DNA from: Coprothermobacterota bacterium
GTDB lineage: Bacteria > Caldisericota > JANLFM01
Length of the DNA: 6,369 nucleotides
Assembly: GCA_026389415.1 (NCBI GenBank)
Contig: JAPLHX010000311.1
Location: forward strand, 1-6,369
Reading direction: 5' to 3'
Shown here piece by piece: positions 5,731 to 6,369 of this stretch. Made by a program: the position numbers and the translations under genes. The first letter of the stretch is position 1. Every line of letters begins with the position of its first letter. Below the pieces are notes generated by a model. That model made no database searches. It was not told the DNA's origin and saw only the letters and a list, made by a program, of their open reading frames with translations.

Positions 5731-5742
5731 TAGTTGTCAACT
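5707..5742. promoter_or_regulatory. Candidate operator over the HTH-RES promoter
   Basis: Two inverted repeats overlap the promoter. ATTGAC (5707-5712) and GTCAAT (5726-5731) are perfect 6-base arms around 13 bases and cover the -35 box and the edge of the -10 box. AGTTGTCAACT (5732-5742) is an 11-base palindrome directly upstream. The TTGAC element appears three times in all. Such placement is usual for self-repression by an antitoxin with a helix-turn-helix. Binding by the neighbouring HTH protein is inferred. Confidence 0.5.
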
Positions 5743-5819
5743 TCGTACTAGAGATCTCGAAAATGAAGGCAGTCAAAACGATAATGGCCATGGAGTACCC
5801 TGGACGATCGTCCTCCTCC

Positions 5820-5926
5820 TGTCATGTTGATCTCCCCTTTTTGTCATGCCGAACACCTCTTTTTGTCATCCTGAGCCCGGCCCCCCCTCCTGTCATCCTG
5901 AAGCGCCCCTTTTTGTCATCCTGAGC
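5820..5926 (+). repeat. Direct array of five TGTCATnCTGA units
   Basis: Units begin at 5820, 5842, 5864, 5891 and 5914, with spacings of 22, 22, 27 and 23 bases. Each has a 13-base core close to TGTCATCCTGAGC, and most are preceded by a pyrimidine-rich run (CCCCTTTT, CTCTTTT, CCCTCC). Only the last unit is full length with its 3' arm. The first four look like truncated 5' halves placed next to one another. No long shared repeat or regular spacer is present, so this is not a CRISPR array. No protein is supported across it. Confidence 0.8.
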
Positions 5927-5964
5927 GCAGCGAAGGATCTTGCCTCGAACCCTTCGCTTCGCTC
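5914..5964. repeat. Full-length interspersed repeat with strong hairpin
   Basis: The unit folds as ATCCT (5918-5922) with AGGAT (5934-5938) around an 11-base loop. A competing larger stem pairs GAGCG-c-AGCGAAGG (5923-5936) with CCTTCGCT-t-CGCTC (5951-5964): 13 base pairs with one mismatch and a 14-base loop. A third option is ACCCTT (5949-5954) with AAGGGT (5965-5970). The sequence just after (to about 5995) includes a further 3' half (GACGAAGGAATCTTGC). Confidence 0.75.
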
Positions 5965-6007
5965 AAGGGTAAACTCCGCGACGAAGGAATCTTGCAGTTG
6001 CGGCCCC

Positions 6008-6032
6008 TGTCATGCTGAACGCAGTGAAGCAT
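6008..6032 (+). repeat. Interspersed repeat unit, ATGCT/AGCAT stem variant
   Basis: The core TGTCATGCTGAAC (6008-6020) is followed by a 3' arm. ATGCT (6012-6016) pairs with AGCAT (6028-6032) around 11 bases. It has the same orientation as the array starting at 5820 and is the last unit before the orientation flips. Confidence 0.8.
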
Positions 6033-6065
6033 CTGGCAGTTCGTCTTGTTTGTAGGCTCAAGGCC

Positions 6066-6096
6066 AGACCCTTCGCAAAGACGGCTCAGGGTGACA
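6066..6096 (-). repeat. Inverted interspersed repeat unit, ACCCT/AGGGT stem variant
   Basis: Read on the minus strand this begins TGTCACCCTGAGC and ends GGGTCT. ACCCT (6068-6072) pairs with AGGGT (6088-6092) around 15 bases. It faces the units at 5820-6032, giving a head-to-head arrangement like BIME clusters of paired REP elements. Confidence 0.8.
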
Positions 6097-6161
6097 AAAA
6101 ACGAGTCGAAGGCAAGATTCTTCAGCAAAGGGCGCTTCAGAATGACAAGAGGAGACGGCAC
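6080..6161 (+). repeat. Interspersed repeat, right copy (partner at 16-97)
   Basis: This is close to 90 percent identical by eye to 16-97 and in the same orientation about 6 kb away. It contains the GGCTCAGGGTGACA end of the unit above and a full ATTCT (6117-6121)/AGAAT (6139-6143) unit with a 17-base loop. The similarity stops near GGCACC (6157-6162), beyond which the two flanks differ. Confidence 0.85.
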
Positions 6162-6197
6162 CAGGGTGACAAGGAGGGGGGAGGGCACAGGGTGACA
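6161..6197 (-). repeat. Two short inverted repeat ends
   Basis: CCAGGGTGACA (6161-6171) and CACAGGGTGACA (6186-6197) are partial units in the minus orientation, 26 bases apart. They mirror the truncated forward units at 5820-5903. A purine-rich run separates them. Confidence 0.7.
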
Positions 6198-6225
6198 AAA
6201 GAAGAGCGAAGCGTCCACCCCCCCC

Positions 6226-6243
6226 TGTCGTCTTGGAAGATCT
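6226..6243 (+). repeat. Degenerate short repeat unit
   Basis: TGTCGTCTTGGAAGATCT keeps the TGTC start and the ATCT end of the full unit. TCTT and AAGA face each other across two bases, as if the loop had been deleted. It follows a run of eight C (6218-6225), like the C-rich run before the unit at 5891. The rest of the stretch to 6296 shows nothing further. Confidence 0.45.
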
Positions 6244-6296
6244 GCAGGGGGATCAGCAGGGGAAAACGGTGGGAGAAAGGTAGGGGAAGCAAGGCA

Positions 6297-6369
6297 ATGA
6301 CGCTGACGATGACAGTGTATGTCTTCGCCAGGCTTTGGAAATTCCTCTCTTTAAGGGCTTTGTATCCTC
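6297..6369 (+). CDS. Possible gene start cut by the window end
   Basis: An ATG at 6297 follows AGGGGAAG (6282-6289) with a 7-base gap and stays open for 24 codons to the window end (MTLTMTVYVFARLWKFLSLR...). The product is not recognisable, and the stretch is too short to judge codon use. A minus-strand frame over the same bases is also open, so this is only a candidate. Confidence 0.2.
   Translation, partial: MTLTMTVYVFARLWKFLSLRALYP

Noticed and set aside
5820..5926. CRISPR array
   Set aside because: The common core is only about 13 bases, spacing is irregular, the stretches between are low-complexity pyrimidine runs, and inverted units follow.
5916..6218. 100-codon minus-strand open frame
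   Set aside because: It is made of translated repeat units, has no family motif, and its frame is a by-product of the repeat sequence.

Overview
The window looks like bacterial chromosomal accessory DNA with moderately high GC. The lineage cannot be named from sequence alone. Frequent ATG/GTG starts, clear Shine-Dalgarno sites on several genes, one apparently leaderless gene and many short TGTCATnCTGA-type interspersed repeats fit a repeat-rich environmental bacterium. I do not claim a phylum.

Left part (1-2466, + strand): a copy of an interspersed repeat (16-97) is followed by a strong -10 box that sits only 7 bases before the start codon of an NAD-dependent sugar epimerase/dehydratase (176-1120). 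This gene overlaps by 4 bases (ATGA) a polyprenyl-phosphate glycosyl-1-phosphate transferase (1117-2466). Together they would make and load the first sugar of a surface polysaccharide or glycan.

Middle and right part (2467-5742): three small two-gene modules of toxin-antitoxin type lie side by side. (a) hepT/mntA (2611-3262, - strand) appears intact, with a 20-base overlap. (b) A + strand pair (3571-4075) consists of a BECR-fold-like toxin and a DUF2283-like partner. Both genes are broken: the first by a -1 frameshift at about 3627, the second by an in-frame amber codon at 3887. (c) A helix-turn-helix antitoxin-like gene and a RES-domain gene (4434-5679, - strand) appear intact, with a good sigma70-type promoter and overlapping inverted repeats. 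Between (b) and (c) lie a short possible remnant of a REP-associated (IS200-like) transposase C-terminus and a REP-like hairpin.

Right end (5743-6369): a dense block of the interspersed repeat, first in one orientation (5820-6032) and then in the other (6066-6197). Full-length copies can fold into stem-loops whose outer stems differ in sequence but keep pairing (ATCCT/AGGAT, ATGCT/AGCAT, ATTCT/AGAAT, ACCCT/AGGGT). This covariation argues that the fold is what is conserved. The block contains a second copy (6080-6161) of the repeat at the left end, so two similar direct repeats bracket nearly the whole window. A possible gene start is cut off by the window end.
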